A stretch of 64,000 bases of DNA, from assembly GCA_030448185.1 (NCBI GenBank), contig JAUJNL010000014.1, positions 19,312 to 83,311 of the forward strand. The letters run 5' to 3'. The position numbers and the translations under genes are program-made. Within the stretch, counting starts at the first letter, position 1, and every line of letters begins with the position of its first letter. Below the pieces are notes generated by a model. That model did not search any database and was not told where the DNA came from. It saw nothing but the letters and a program-made list of their open reading frames with translations. Shown one piece after another: positions 10,901 to 19,814 of this stretch. The DNA is from Cytophagales bacterium (lineage in GTDB: Bacteria > Bacteroidota > Bacteroidia > Cytophagales > 172606-1).

Positions 10901-10976
10901 AGTGCCCAATGCTGGCCGTGCCGATGACTACCCTTACTTAAAAACCTGGACCATTGGCTTAAGTGCTAAATTTTAA
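7902..10976 (+). CDS. SusC/RagA TonB-dependent transporter (no STN)
   Basis: This 1024-residue second SusC has a signal peptide (1-24, ending before AQD), an unusual lysine-rich linker (DKKKENKKKAAK), a CarboxypepD_reg-like domain (about 41-113), plug (about 125-245, VRGRSS and VLKDAASLAWYG) and a TonB barrel ending in IGLSAKF. Unlike the 2516 gene it lacks the STN domain, so it should transport but not signal to FecR. It pairs with the SusD gene 23 bases downstream and lies 97 bases after the first SusD, consistent with one long operon. The two SusCs are clearly paralogous (shared GSYNGSENYP-type barrel motif) but well diverged. Confidence 0.95.
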   Translation: MRFNLIPKIIFLLLLLLIQPLGYAQDKKKENKKKAAKVGEQIFSGQLKNQDNSPLAGVTVEVQERDRVTTTGEDGKFSIKAEPNDVLIFKKDGYLTEQLVLDATADLNVVLEKAKIDAGEEDDVEIPFGTRKKRQITAAITSIKAEGLPQLPVADVKNVFSGRVSGLYLNQTGTQPGNDGTGFQVRGRSSYNGAGTNTNARALVDGVQREFNDMDQNEIESITVLKDAASLAWYGLRGGNGVVLITTRRGNPTRNSIRFDVQGGVQTPQHIIKPLNSYQFATLYNEALINDGAAPIYDQTDLDAYQNGTDPYRYPNNNYIADYLKKASPVQRYVLSADGGNSNVRYFALLSYYNQGGLFKGTKSDDYDSNIGFKKFNFRGNIDFTVNKNLTITLNAGGRAENRLYPGGNGTENTGANSLLNLLYNTPPNAFPILNEDGSYGGTSQFQTNPLGQIRDRGYLSAIDRVLLASINVKQKLDFWAKGLSANLLFSYDANGTYSSGLNRDYQVYDFTRTTPAVFRNETPLGYRTAQFTNNNRRNEIWAGLDYDRSFGLHTVNASFRGQRFVNASPERLDLRGQGLAARLDYSFKQTYYLSLVAGYSGSENYPRGKRYGFFPAVSAGWVVSEERFLALNPVLSYLKLRASHGSSGNDQIGGNRFPFETFYARNPTGGGYVFGTGFSASNSANESSLGNPDITWETITTTNVGADIRFFNNALSLSTDLYKNRRSNILTVSAIPSILGQNFLVNGGIVDSKGIETALNYDKQMGPFTLSFNGNILLSTDKVIAQNGQTGLPEYQQSIGKVAGGYAVYLSDGFFQNQEQINNSPVQTLAGKEVPGDIKYKDVGGPDGQPDGFIDALDWVRINKRAEPNTYYGFGTTIRFKLIDLSAQFMGVAGRTIITQGLINTGPFALNQESLQRWTPETAATAKYPRLGISDRGNNTAPSDFWLQNADYLKLKFLEVGLNLPQSLATKYRMQSARLYVNAFNPLTFTRLNLDVDPEVPNAGRADDYPYLKTWTIGLSAKF

Positions 10977-10999
10977 CGTCTAACCGCTATTTCGCAAAC

Positions 11000-12670
11000 A
11001 TGTATATGATAAAGCACAACATTATTTACTGCCGGTGGCTATTGCTGGTCATAATAACCTTAACCGCCTGCAAGGACGATTACCTGGAATTTGACTACAC
11101 CGACGGCGCGATCCGAGTCGAGTCGGAGATATGGAAATCCGACCGGCACGCCAGGGGTTTCCTGAACAACGCTTACCTTGGCGTTCCCAACCGGTACAGC
11201 CTTGATGGAAACGGCGCTTTGCTGGCCTCAGCCTCGGATGAAGCGGTTAACTCTAATCTCAACTCATCCATCAATGTTTTTAACAATGGTACCTGGGGAT
11301 CGCTCCGCACGTTCGACGATCAGTACTATAATATGTACAACTACCTTCGCCGGACCAATCTGTTCCTCGAAAATGCGCCCACCAGCGCCATTACGCCGGC
11401 TAGCGATGTTCCAGCCCTGATGGGAGAAGCATATTTTCTGCGGGCTTTGTATCACTTTGAGTTAATGAAGCGCTACGGAGCCATTATTCTTGCCACGCAG
11501 TCTTTCAAGCTGAAAGAAGAGCTGGACTTGCCCCGAAATTCACTTGATGAAGTAGTTGCTCAGATTGTAGCTGACTGTGACGAAGCCGCTGCCGTACTGA
11601 CAGTGTCCATTAGTGACCAGTCGGCCGGTGATAAAGGAAGAGCTACCCAAACGGCAGCCTTGGCCCTTAAAGCCCGCACCTTGCTCTACGCGGCCAGTCC
11701 TTTAAATAATCCCTCCGGAGATGTAGCTAAATGGCAGAAGGCAGTCGATGCAGCCAAAGACGTGATGGACCTCGGCAAACATTCCCTGCTCACTGCGGCT
11801 CAACCTAACGTCTGGACCCAATTGCCCAACGTCTGGAATTACTCCACTACGGCTTATAATACGGAGGTGATATTTGCCTCGGCAGCTGACAACGTTAACA
11901 CCATTGAGCTGAACAATGCGCCTATTAGCTACGATGGAGCCCGGGGCCGTACCAATCCTACTCAGGAGTTGGTGGACGCTTTTGAAATGAGAAGCACTGG
12001 CAAGCCCATTACTGATCCCACGTCCGGATACAATTCTCAGAACCCATATACTGACCGAGATCCGCGTTTAGGGTTATTTATTATACTAAACGATGTCAGC
12101 TTTAAGGGCAAGAAGGTAGAAACTTTTGTCGGTGGTAAAGACAATATTCCTACCAATGTTAACTCCACTAAAACTGGCTATTACCTACGTAAATTCCTGA
12201 GTGAGTCCGCAGCTTGGGGCACCGGCACGCAAACTAATGTGCGGCGACCCTGGGTTCTGTTCCGTTACGCCGAGGTGTTACTTAATTACGCTGAGGCCCT
12301 CAACGAAGCGCAAGGTCCGGAACCAGCGGTGTATGCTTCCGTCAACCAGGTGAGAGCCCGGGCCGGAATGCCTCCCCTACCGGCTGGCCTTAACCAGGCA
12401 CAGATGCGGGACCGGATTCACAACGAACGCCGGGTAGAACTGTGTTTCGAGGAGCATCGGTTTTATGACGTACGTCGCTGGAAGAAAGGCGAACAGTTTT
12501 TCAACCAACCCGTGTCAGGTATGCGAATCACCAAAACCGGTAACAGTTTTAAATACGAACCCTTCCCGGTAGAAAACCGGTTTTTCTCTGATAATATGTA
12601 TCGTTTTCCAATCCCGCAGTTCGAACTGAATAACGCTAGCAAGAATCTGCAGCAAAATTCAGGCTGGTAA
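11000..12670 (+). CDS. SusD/RagB surface glycan-binding lipoprotein
   Basis: This 556-residue partner of the SusC at 7902 starts with a lipoprotein signal ending at TACKDD (Cys about residue 24). It has the SusD helical repeats (GEAYFLRALYHFELMKRYG) and the conserved C-terminal block ERRVELCFEEHRFYDVRRWKKG, ending in QNSGW. It resembles the upstream SusD in layout, including the shared GKPITDPTSGYN segment, suggesting duplication of the SusCD unit followed by divergence. Intact. Confidence 0.95.
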   Translation: MYMIKHNIIYCRWLLLVIITLTACKDDYLEFDYTDGAIRVESEIWKSDRHARGFLNNAYLGVPNRYSLDGNGALLASASDEAVNSNLNSSINVFNNGTWGSLRTFDDQYYNMYNYLRRTNLFLENAPTSAITPASDVPALMGEAYFLRALYHFELMKRYGAIILATQSFKLKEELDLPRNSLDEVVAQIVADCDEAAAVLTVSISDQSAGDKGRATQTAALALKARTLLYAASPLNNPSGDVAKWQKAVDAAKDVMDLGKHSLLTAAQPNVWTQLPNVWNYSTTAYNTEVIFASAADNVNTIELNNAPISYDGARGRTNPTQELVDAFEMRSTGKPITDPTSGYNSQNPYTDRDPRLGLFIILNDVSFKGKKVETFVGGKDNIPTNVNSTKTGYYLRKFLSESAAWGTGTQTNVRRPWVLFRYAEVLLNYAEALNEAQGPEPAVYASVNQVRARAGMPPLPAGLNQAQMRDRIHNERRVELCFEEHRFYDVRRWKKGEQFFNQPVSGMRITKTGNSFKYEPFPVENRFFSDNMYRFPIPQFELNNASKNLQQNSGW

Positions 12671-12831
12671 CAGTCTGCCTGCTCTATTGCGTCCTGTCTA
12701 AAAAATCAGAAAGGAGTCAATGGAAATCGTCTTTTCAAACTGCTAACAATCCAAAGAAACCAGGCAAGGTCTCACTATTTCCTGCTCTTTCATCAGCGCC
12801 TCATCCGGTTAAACCATCCATTCCACTTTAT

Positions 12832-14543
12832 ATGCATACGAATACAAGCGTACTTGGCTTGATGCTAAGCCTTTGGCTCTCCATTTCCGGACAAGCAGCC
12901 GCCCAATCCAGTAGTGCACTTACCAATCTGCGACCGGAACATCCCCGCCTGCTGTTCACCCAGGCGACAGTAAGTAGCCGCAAGCAATTAATTGCCTCCG
13001 ATCCCGTAGCTAAGGGCATGTACGATGACATTAAAAAGAAGGGAGAGGACCTGGTAAAGAAAGATGAGACGGGGCAATACAGTAACAGTCTGGTTACCTA
13101 CACGGTGGTGGGCGGACGGTTACTGGACATGAGTCGCCGGGCACTGGGGAATATTGAGACACTGGCGGGGCTTTTACCTACTGGATAGCGATCCACGATG
13201 GGCCGAACGGGCCCGCAAGGATATGCTGGATGTGGCCGCTTTTCCCAGCTGGAACCCCAGTCACTTCCTGGATGTGGCCGAAATGACAATGGCTATGGCC
13301 GTTGGCTACGACTGGCTCTCACCCTACCCTTTCAGCGGATGACCGGAGCAAAATCCGTCAAGCTATTATTGACAAAGGCCTTATTCCCGGACAACAAGCC
13401 TTTACCAGTGGCGCCTGGTGGACCAAGGCCACCAACAACTGGAGTCAGGTGTGTAATGGCGGATTGCTCAGCGGGGCCGTGGCCATTGCTGACGAATCGC
13501 CGGACCTAGCCGGAAGTATCATTGAAAGTTCAAAAATCAGTCTGCAAAAGGGCATGAGTATGTTTTCGCCGGATGGCGCCGGGCTGGAAGGCTTGACTTA
13601 TTGGAATTATGGACTGCGCTATAATATCTATTACCTGGAAGGTGCCACGACTGCCCTGGGTACCGACTTTGGCCTAAGCCAGTTGCCGGGATTCTCCGTA
13701 ACGGGACACTATCGGTTGCACATGGTTAGTCCGATCAAAAAGAGCTTTTCTTACAGTGATCAGAATGCCGATGTGTTCGGCGCCGGAGGCGTCGTGTTGT
13801 GGCTGGCCCGTAAGTTTAATCAACCGCTGTATGCCCGCTTCGAGTACGATAACTTTGGGTTGGGCGGCGTTGAATCGCTGCTTTGGTATGAGCCCAGTCT
13901 GATCAATTCCACTAATGTCCTGCCCACCGCCGCTTACTTCCGCGAGGCGGAGGTGGTAGCCATGCGCAGCGACTGGAAAATCCGAATGCCTGGTACGCAG
14001 GCTTCAAAAACGGAGATAACCAGGCTAATCATGGCCATCTGGATTTAGGCAGTTTTGTAGTAGATGCCCTGGGACAACGCTGGGGCGAAGACTTGGGCAT
14101 TGAGCGGCTCTCTTATGATATGTCCATCAATCACGGCAATTCCAAAGATCAGAATGCCCGCAAGTGGAGTTACTACCGCCTTAAAACAGAGGGGCACAAT
14201 ACCCTCACCATCAGCAGCCGCAAACAGACTCCGCTGGCATATGCCAATCAGAACGTGCTGGCCAAATCAAAGGTGACCAAATTTGAGTCTTCCCCGGCTA
14301 AAACGTTTGCCCTCACGGACCTGACCCAAGCCTATCAGTCCATCACTGGGGATGACCGGCAAGTAACCAAGGCACAGCGGGGAATTATGCTGCTCGGCAA
14401 CCAGCAGTTACTGGTGCAGGACGAAGTGGAAGCCACCGTACCGGTAGACATCATCTGGAATTTTCACACCCGCCCAGATCAGTATCAGCGGTAAGACCGC
14501 TACCTTAAGTAGAGGGGGGTCAAACCATAAAAGTGGAAATTCT
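12832..14543 (+). pseudogene. Heparinase II/III-type polysaccharide lyase, frameshifted and truncated by IS1
   Basis: Reading across frames reconstructs an exported lyase. ATG at 12832 gives a signal peptide (ending SGQAAAQ), then the alpha/alpha-toroid part with NNWSQVCNGGLLSGAVAIAD near 13436, then the heparinase II/III beta-sandwich with NQANHGHLDLGSF near 14010-14050 and WNFHT near 14458. At least five frame changes are needed (about 13160, 13330, 14000, 14050 and 14480-14510). Coding similarity (SGKTATLSRGG, then QTIKVEIL) continues right up to 14543, where an IS1-family terminal repeat begins; the remaining C-terminus is not found beyond the element. The enzyme would cleave uronate-containing glycans by beta-elimination in the periplasm. 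It follows the SusCD pairs and is probably non-functional as read. Confidence 0.87.
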
Positions 14544-15358
14544 GGTAGAGGTACTTTTTAGTTGATGAGTTATCTTTAGGAAAAAAGGTAAAAGGATGAT
14601 AATTGAAGTAAGGACTTGTCATAATTGCCAAAGTAAGAATATTGTTCGTAATGGGAAGAATGTTTCAGGTCAGCAGCGGTATAAGTGCAAAGACTGTGGC
14701 GTGACTAGGGTACTGGACTCGGTGCAGAAAGGCCGCCAGGTGGATATGGAGCAGGTGAATCAGACGTATCAGGAACGCAACAGTTTCCGTTCGACGGGCC
14801 GTATTTTTGGAGTAAGTCATGTGACGGTACAAAAGTGGTTAAAAAAAAAAGCCCGGTCATTAGCCCCTTTGAAAGCAACCATCCGGGAGGCCAAGGCGGA
14901 TGCCGTACTGGAAGTAGATGAAGTGTTCAGTTTTGTGCTGCTCAAAATCAAGCAGCTCAGAATCTGGATCGCCCAGTGTAGACAAACCAGACAAATTGTT
15001 TCTTTCTTCATTGGTGATGGCTCAATGGAGTCTTGTAAACGATTATGGCGGAAATTGCCCTATTCGTATCTCAAATGCAATAGTTTCTCTGATTTCTACC
15101 CGTAGTGGTGACAACGTCTCCGATAGGAAAGCCTACAACTGCATTCCGCAAGCAACCCATCAGAAAGTCGGGAAAGAGACTGGAGAAACGGCGCATATTG
15201 AACGACTTAACAACACGATTAGACAACGATTCAGTCGGTTAGTGAGAAAATCCTTATCCTTTTCCAAACGAGTATACATGCTTAACCTCCATTTTAAACT
15301 CTGGCCTACTACTACAATCTGAATTTATTATAAACGTCAACTAAAAAATACCTCTACC
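14544..15358 (+). mobile_element. IS1-family insertion sequence
   Basis: The 815-bp element is bounded by 22-bp terminal inverted repeats, 14544-14565 and 15337-15358, matching at 21 of 22 positions. It encodes an IS1-type transposase on the plus strand. No target-site duplication is visible: the nine bases before 14544 and after 15358 do not match. It interrupts the lyase gene, whose 3' part is absent beyond the right end, so an element-adjacent deletion is likely. Confidence 0.85.
14596..15322 (+). pseudogene. IS1-family transposase (frameshifted)
   Basis: The N-terminal part (14596-15105) has an IS1 InsA-like zinc-finger block (CHNCQSKNIVRNGKN, KCKDCG), a helix-turn-helix (GVSHVTVQKWL) and the beginning of the DDE catalytic domain ([33 protein letters not shown]). 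The C-terminal part continues in another frame (to 15322) with the diagnostic [19 protein letters not shown] and RQRF...RKSLSFSK motifs that carry the catalytic Glu. One frame change near 15080-15120 separates them, so the enzyme is probably inactive, or this is a sequence error. Unlike classical IS1, the InsA and InsB regions are already joined in frame at an A10 run (14841-14850). Confidence 0.88.
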
Positions 15359-15389
15359 GCTGTCCCTAATGCCATTAAAACATACCTTT

Positions 15390-16214
15390 ATGAAAAAACT
15401 TGTTTCTATCGGTTTACTCCTGTTCCTTCTGACGGCTTGTAAACATTCAGTGGAAAGGAAGAATGAGCAGACTTCTGATACGGATTCTAAGGAGGTAAAA
15501 GAGACGCCTGACGCGAAAAAACCGGATAGTTTTTATCACTATAACATATGGCTTGCTTTTGTAAATAAGATTTATGATGGCACGCTGTCGGCTAAGGAAC
15601 TAAAAACAAAGGGAGATATCGCCTTAGGTTCTTACAATGCCTTGGATGGAGAACTGATCATGTTAGATGGTGTATTGTACCAGATTACTGAAGATGGAAT
15701 TATGCACAAACCAGGGGATGAGGCAAAAATTGCTTACACCAACGCTACTTTTTTTGAGTCAGATCAATCTTTCGACTTAAATGCGATCCCCAATTATGAT
15801 TCCTTAAGGCAACGGATCAATAGAAAGCTGCCTACTACCAATATTTTTTATGCATTTAAAATTCACGGGAAATTCAACCATATGAAATGTGGTGGCCTGC
15901 ATAAACAGGATAAACCCTATGCTACCGGTTTAGATGTATTGATTCCGAAGCGACCGGTTTTTGAAAGGGAAAACGTTGAAGGAACGATGGTAGGTTTCTA
16001 TTGTCCGGACTTGGTAGGAGACATCAGCGTACCTGGTTATCATTTGCATTTTATATCGGATGATGAGCAATTTGGCGGGCACGTGATGGAGTTTAATGCC
16101 GATCACCTGAGTGTAGCCCTGGATCACATTTGGGAGTATCATTTTGTATTGCCCCAGACCGATGAATATAAGAAAGTAACGTTTGAGAAGGCGTTTCAAT
16201 ACAAAAAGAAATAA
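15390..16214 (+). CDS. Acetolactate decarboxylase-family lipoprotein
   Basis: The 274-residue protein belongs to the alpha-acetolactate decarboxylase (BudA/AlsD) family, which converts acetolactate to acetoin. Diagnostic motifs are ALGSYNALDGELIMLDG, the ATFF segment and the zinc-ligand region GYHLHFISDD followed by FGGHVMEF. The start at 15390 is preferred over the in-frame ATG at 15369 because it gives a clean lipoprotein signal (KKLVSIGLLLFLLTAC). Lipidation and export are unusual for an enzyme usually described as cytoplasmic or secreted. It starts 31 bases after the IS1 right end, so its original upstream region has been lost or replaced. Link to the glycan locus is unclear. Confidence 0.87.
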   Translation: MKKLVSIGLLLFLLTACKHSVERKNEQTSDTDSKEVKETPDAKKPDSFYHYNIWLAFVNKIYDGTLSAKELKTKGDIALGSYNALDGELIMLDGVLYQITEDGIMHKPGDEAKIAYTNATFFESDQSFDLNAIPNYDSLRQRINRKLPTTNIFYAFKIHGKFNHMKCGGLHKQDKPYATGLDVLIPKRPVFERENVEGTMVGFYCPDLVGDISVPGYHLHFISDDEQFGGHVMEFNADHLSVALDHIWEYHFVLPQTDEYKKVTFEKAFQYKKK

Positions 16215-16299
16215 GTATTAGCGAACCGCTGGCGTGTTTGCTCTAGCTGGCGGGCAATTCCTTGGTCTGATAAGCAGATGCAAATACAATTGAAACGTG

Positions 16300-16344
16300 T
16301 CACTAAAAGGCCTTATGGTTCTACTTCCGGTGGCCTTTTAGTGA
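16300..16344. terminator. Bidirectional hairpin terminator
   Basis: A perfect 13-bp stem (16300-16312 and 16332-16344; TCACTAAAAGGCC and its complement) with a 19-base loop lies between the converging acetolactate decarboxylase and sulfatase genes. The A/T-rich outer stem suits termination in both directions, although no long T-run follows. Confidence 0.6.
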
Positions 16345-16379
16345 ATATAAGTGATTGCGATTACGGCACGTAAAATGGT

Positions 16380-17754
16380 TTACTTGAATGCAGTTATTAA
16401 CCGCTGCAATTCCGACTCCATCTTTTGGACAACCACGGCAGCTTTGGGATCTTTAATGAGGTTATTCATTTCGTTGGGATCCTGCTTTAAATCGTAAAGC
16501 TCATTGCAATCCGTTAAATCGGGGTAAGTAATGTATTTATAGCGGTCCGTACGCACGGCTTTCCACGATGGAATACCGGTAGGTTCCAGGTAGTACTCAA
16601 ACAAAAGTGATTCTCGGTCTACCAAAGGCTGCCCTTTAAACACCGGTACAATTGACTGGCCCTTCATTTGCGGATGCAACGGCACCTTTGCCAAGGCTAA
16701 AAAAGTAGGCGCAAAATCAATATTCAGGATGGGAGCATCTGAGGTGGAGCCGGCTTTGACCAGTGCCGGGTAGCGGACCAGCATCGGTATTTTAATGGAT
16801 TCTTCGTAAGCCAGGCGTTTCTGGCCCTGGCCATGTTCGCCCCATAAATACCCGTTGTCGCTGGTGAAAACGATGAAGGTATTGTCCAGTATGGCTTCTT
16901 CTTCCAGCGTTTTTAAGATCCGGCCTACGCCATCATCAATATCCACTACCATGCGCAGCTGGTTCCGGATGGCTTCATCAGTTTCGGGCGGCTGACCGTT
17001 TTTACCTACCAGGGCCGGCTTGCCTGTCACCGGTGAAGTAGCGCTGATGGTACGGACAATGGGTTCGTCTTTGTATAGATCCTTATTGCGTTCGGTTGGT
17101 TTATAAGGCCCATGAACTGCTTTGTGGAAGAGCGATACGCAAAAAGGTTTTTCTTTGTTGGCGTAGCTTTTAATGAACTTAATGGTTTCATCGGTAAGCA
17201 CATCGGTTACGTGGCCTTTGGTTGGTACCATTTGTCCATCTATATTCATCGGAGAGTCTACCTTTGGTTCTTTGTTGCCTCCGGCGCACACCCATCGGTC
17301 AAACCCTGGTCGCGGCGTATAATCATCCCCCATGTGCCACTTGCCAATAAAGGCCGTACGGTATCCCGACTGCTGTAACAATAACGGATACGTTATCAGC
17401 TTATGAGTCATCTCGTTGTACTTGGTATTTTTGATTACCCGGTGGGCTTGGGCATACTGTCCGGTGAGATAAGTAGCCCGGCTCGGTGAACATACCGGAG
17501 TGGTTACGTAGGCGTTTTTCATTAACATGCCCTCTTTCGCCAGGCGGTCAATGTTAGAGGGTTTTTACGAACGGATGCCCCGTGCAACTCAGGGCATTGT
17601 AGCGCAGTTCATCGACCAGGATAAAAATAATATTGGGCCGTTGCGGAGGTTTACCCGCGCCTTTTTTTTGGGTTTGGGCCTGGCCGGTAATAATCAGGCC
17701 ACAGATCAGGGCCAATACTAGGGTGGAAATTCGCATGGATAGTTGTTTAGGCAA
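16380..17754 (-). pseudogene. S1-family sulfatase (one frameshift)
   Basis: The N-terminal piece (17554-17754) has a signal peptide and the metal-binding start PNIIFILVDELRYNAL...GHPFVKT. One frame change near 17550 leads into the 382-residue remainder (16380-17528). The formylglycine signature is VCSPSRATYLTG with the modifiable Cys, followed by IGKWHMGDD and a SDNGYLWGEHG metal/active-site segment. Correcting one base in the CCCTCT tract gives a normal-length exported arylsulfatase of about 457 residues. It would desulfate glycan fragments in the periplasm after maturation by an anaerobic sulfatase-maturating enzyme, not encoded here. The break is single, so a sequence error is plausible. 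Confidence 0.9.
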
Positions 17755-17798
17755 AAACGTTTAAAATATAATCGAGTAAAAAGTGAAGCAACTACTAC

Positions 17799-19685
17799 TT
17801 ACTTCACTTTTCCGGTCAGTTTGATAGCCGTGATCGAATGCGCTGGAAAGGTGTGCGTTAATACGTTGCCTTTGGCGTTGTCTACCGATTCTTTTATCGA
17901 AACCGTATCGGGATTTTCGGGAGTGTTGTAAGCGGTATATTCGGGGGCTGACAAGGTCCAGACAATGGCTGCGCGGTTGGTTAAGGTGTATTTATTTAAT
18001 TCCACGTCCGCAGTTACCGCATCGGCCCGGTCACGGTTCATCACCATCAGGTATACATTGCCCGCTTTATCTTTGCTGGAGGTTACGTGTAGCTTGGGCA
18101 GTTCTTTGCCATTTATGGCTTTGCGCACCGGATTATTGTCCACGGAAGCGGGAATGTGCGTAGTGCCAAACATGCGTGAATACAGTTTGAACAGGTAACC
18201 AGTGGGCGTAATCACAAAATGCGGGGCGCTGCCAATCACACTGGTGATGCTGTGCTTGCTGGTTAAGGGCATGCCTAACTCAATAGCGGCGCTGACAATA
18301 CGCCCCGTATACAAAGCCTGATCGATGGACGATTGGTATTGGGGCGCAATCGTTCCCAAGGCAATGCCGTATTCGGTGAAGATCACCTGTACTTTATCCT
18401 TCTGGGTAGGGCCAACGTATTTCCGCATAATGTCGAGGGTATGCCGGGCGCTGTCGGCTTCCTCATCGGAGTTCAGCAGTACCAGGTCGTGGTAATTATC
18501 CACGGATTCCTTCTTGGGTAAATTCCAGAAACCGGCATACGGATGGATCGCAACTCCGTCGTAAGGCGACTTTGCCCCCATGTGCCGAATAAAATCCATG
18601 TCGATGAGGCAACTCAGCACTTTTATATTGGGATCTACACTTTTAATGGCCCGGTAGTGGTCATCAAAACCGTCGCGGGCCGCCTGGTACGAAGCGGTAA
18701 TCACCGCCGCCGAATCGTTTTGTAAAGGCAGGTTGCCGTGCCTGCCGTCGCCGAACGTAATTTTACCGGTGGCTTCATCGAGGGTATACACATTTTCGAC
18801 GCCGGCTGTTTTCAGGTCATTCACTCGTTTCCAGCACGTTTCTCCCACGTACACATTGGCAGAGTTGGGCAGCACAGGACGGTAACGGATGTATTTTACC
18901 AGGTTTGACGTCGGGGAACTGGTCGCTGCTTTCAGTGAGTGCGCATCTAAATCGCCCACCAGCTGTTTGGTATAGGCTACCGTATCGCCAAAGCAATATT
19001 TATAGGCGTGATCATGCTTGGATTTGCCTTCCAGCCAGTAGTGCTGCTGGCCTAGTATGTACATTTCGTTGCCCATTTCAATGTATTTGACATTATAAGG
19101 CTTAGGGTGACCATTTTTAGCGCGTTCCTGCGCCCAGGCAATGCCGTCATTGGGATTGGCGCCTACCGGAGCATTTAGATATTCCACCAGATCAGCGGCA
19201 TCGGCGGCACTGCCCGTACCAAAGTTGTACATATAAATAAAGGTCGACCCCGTTTTTTCGCAGAACTGCAGGGCTTCGTCCAGGCCGAAATCCACGGACA
19301 TAGTGCCCCCGCCACCCCCGTTATCGCCACCTGCGGCGCCTTTCCGGCCAATCCAGGTATGTCCTTCAATGACTTTCCGCTTTTCTTTAGGTCCGATGGC
19401 GCCCTTCCAGTCAAAAGCGCCGGCAGCCGTACCGGCGGGATAACGAAAAGAGCCTAACCCAACCTCTTTGTAGTTTTTATGCAGTTTAGAATTTTCATCC
19501 TTCCACAGACTCAAATCGTAGTCAAACCAGCGTTGGTTTACTCCATAAATGCCCGGGTTGATCGGACGCAGACTGGTAGTTGGGTCGGCTTTGATAACTG
19601 TTTTTTGGGCCATTGAAGTTAATGGGGCGACCAAAAAGCCAAGTATCAGGTAACGTTTGAGGCGTTGGGTAATAAGGGGAGACAT
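17799..19685 (-). CDS. Clan GH-A glycoside hydrolase (GH51/GH79-like)
   Basis: This 628-residue exported enzyme has a signal peptide (to about SMAQ, residue 27), an (alpha/beta)8 barrel and a C-terminal beta sandwich with a hydrophobic end. The FRYPAGTAAGAFDWKGAIGP block resembles alpha-arabinofuranosidase-type barrels. Likely acid/base is E207 in YIEMGNEMY and likely nucleophile E438 in VIFTEYG, the two strand-end glutamates of clan GH-A. About 230 residues separate them, more than usual; residues about 277-345 contain a GETCWKRV...ITFGDGRHG module that appears inserted. It lies between two sulfatases, so it probably cleaves a sulfated-glycan linkage after desulfation. Exact family and substrate cannot be fixed by eye. 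Confidence 0.8.
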   Translation of the reverse strand: MSPLITQRLKRYLILGFLVAPLTSMAQKTVIKADPTTSLRPINPGIYGVNQRWFDYDLSLWKDENSKLHKNYKEVGLGSFRYPAGTAAGAFDWKGAIGPKEKRKVIEGHTWIGRKGAAGGDNGGGGGTMSVDFGLDEALQFCEKTGSTFIYMYNFGTGSAADAADLVEYLNAPVGANPNDGIAWAQERAKNGHPKPYNVKYIEMGNEMYILGQQHYWLEGKSKHDHAYKYCFGDTVAYTKQLVGDLDAHSLKAATSSPTSNLVKYIRYRPVLPNSANVYVGETCWKRVNDLKTAGVENVYTLDEATGKITFGDGRHGNLPLQNDSAAVITASYQAARDGFDDHYRAIKSVDPNIKVLSCLIDMDFIRHMGAKSPYDGVAIHPYAGFWNLPKKESVDNYHDLVLLNSDEEADSARHTLDIMRKYVGPTQKDKVQVIFTEYGIALGTIAPQYQSSIDQALYTGRIVSAAIELGMPLTSKHSITSVIGSAPHFVITPTGYLFKLYSRMFGTTHIPASVDNNPVRKAINGKELPKLHVTSSKDKAGNVYLMVMNRDRADAVTADVELNKYTLTNRAAIVWTLSAPEYTAYNTPENPDTVSIKESVDNAKGNVLTHTFPAHSITAIKLTGKVK

Positions 19686-19814
19686 ATTTTAAGTAAATGG
19701 ACAATTGAAAATGAATAATCTACTGAATGTGAAGAACTTGCCGGGAGGTTATTTTATAATTCATTCAGGCCCGGTAGGTATGTTTCCGGTCTTCAGCAAT
19801 TAAGGGTTGATTTT

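Noticed and set aside
14534..15367. Target-site duplication around the IS1 element
   Set aside because: Flanking bases on the left (ending AAATTCT) and right (starting GCTGTCCCT) do not match at 8-10 bp.
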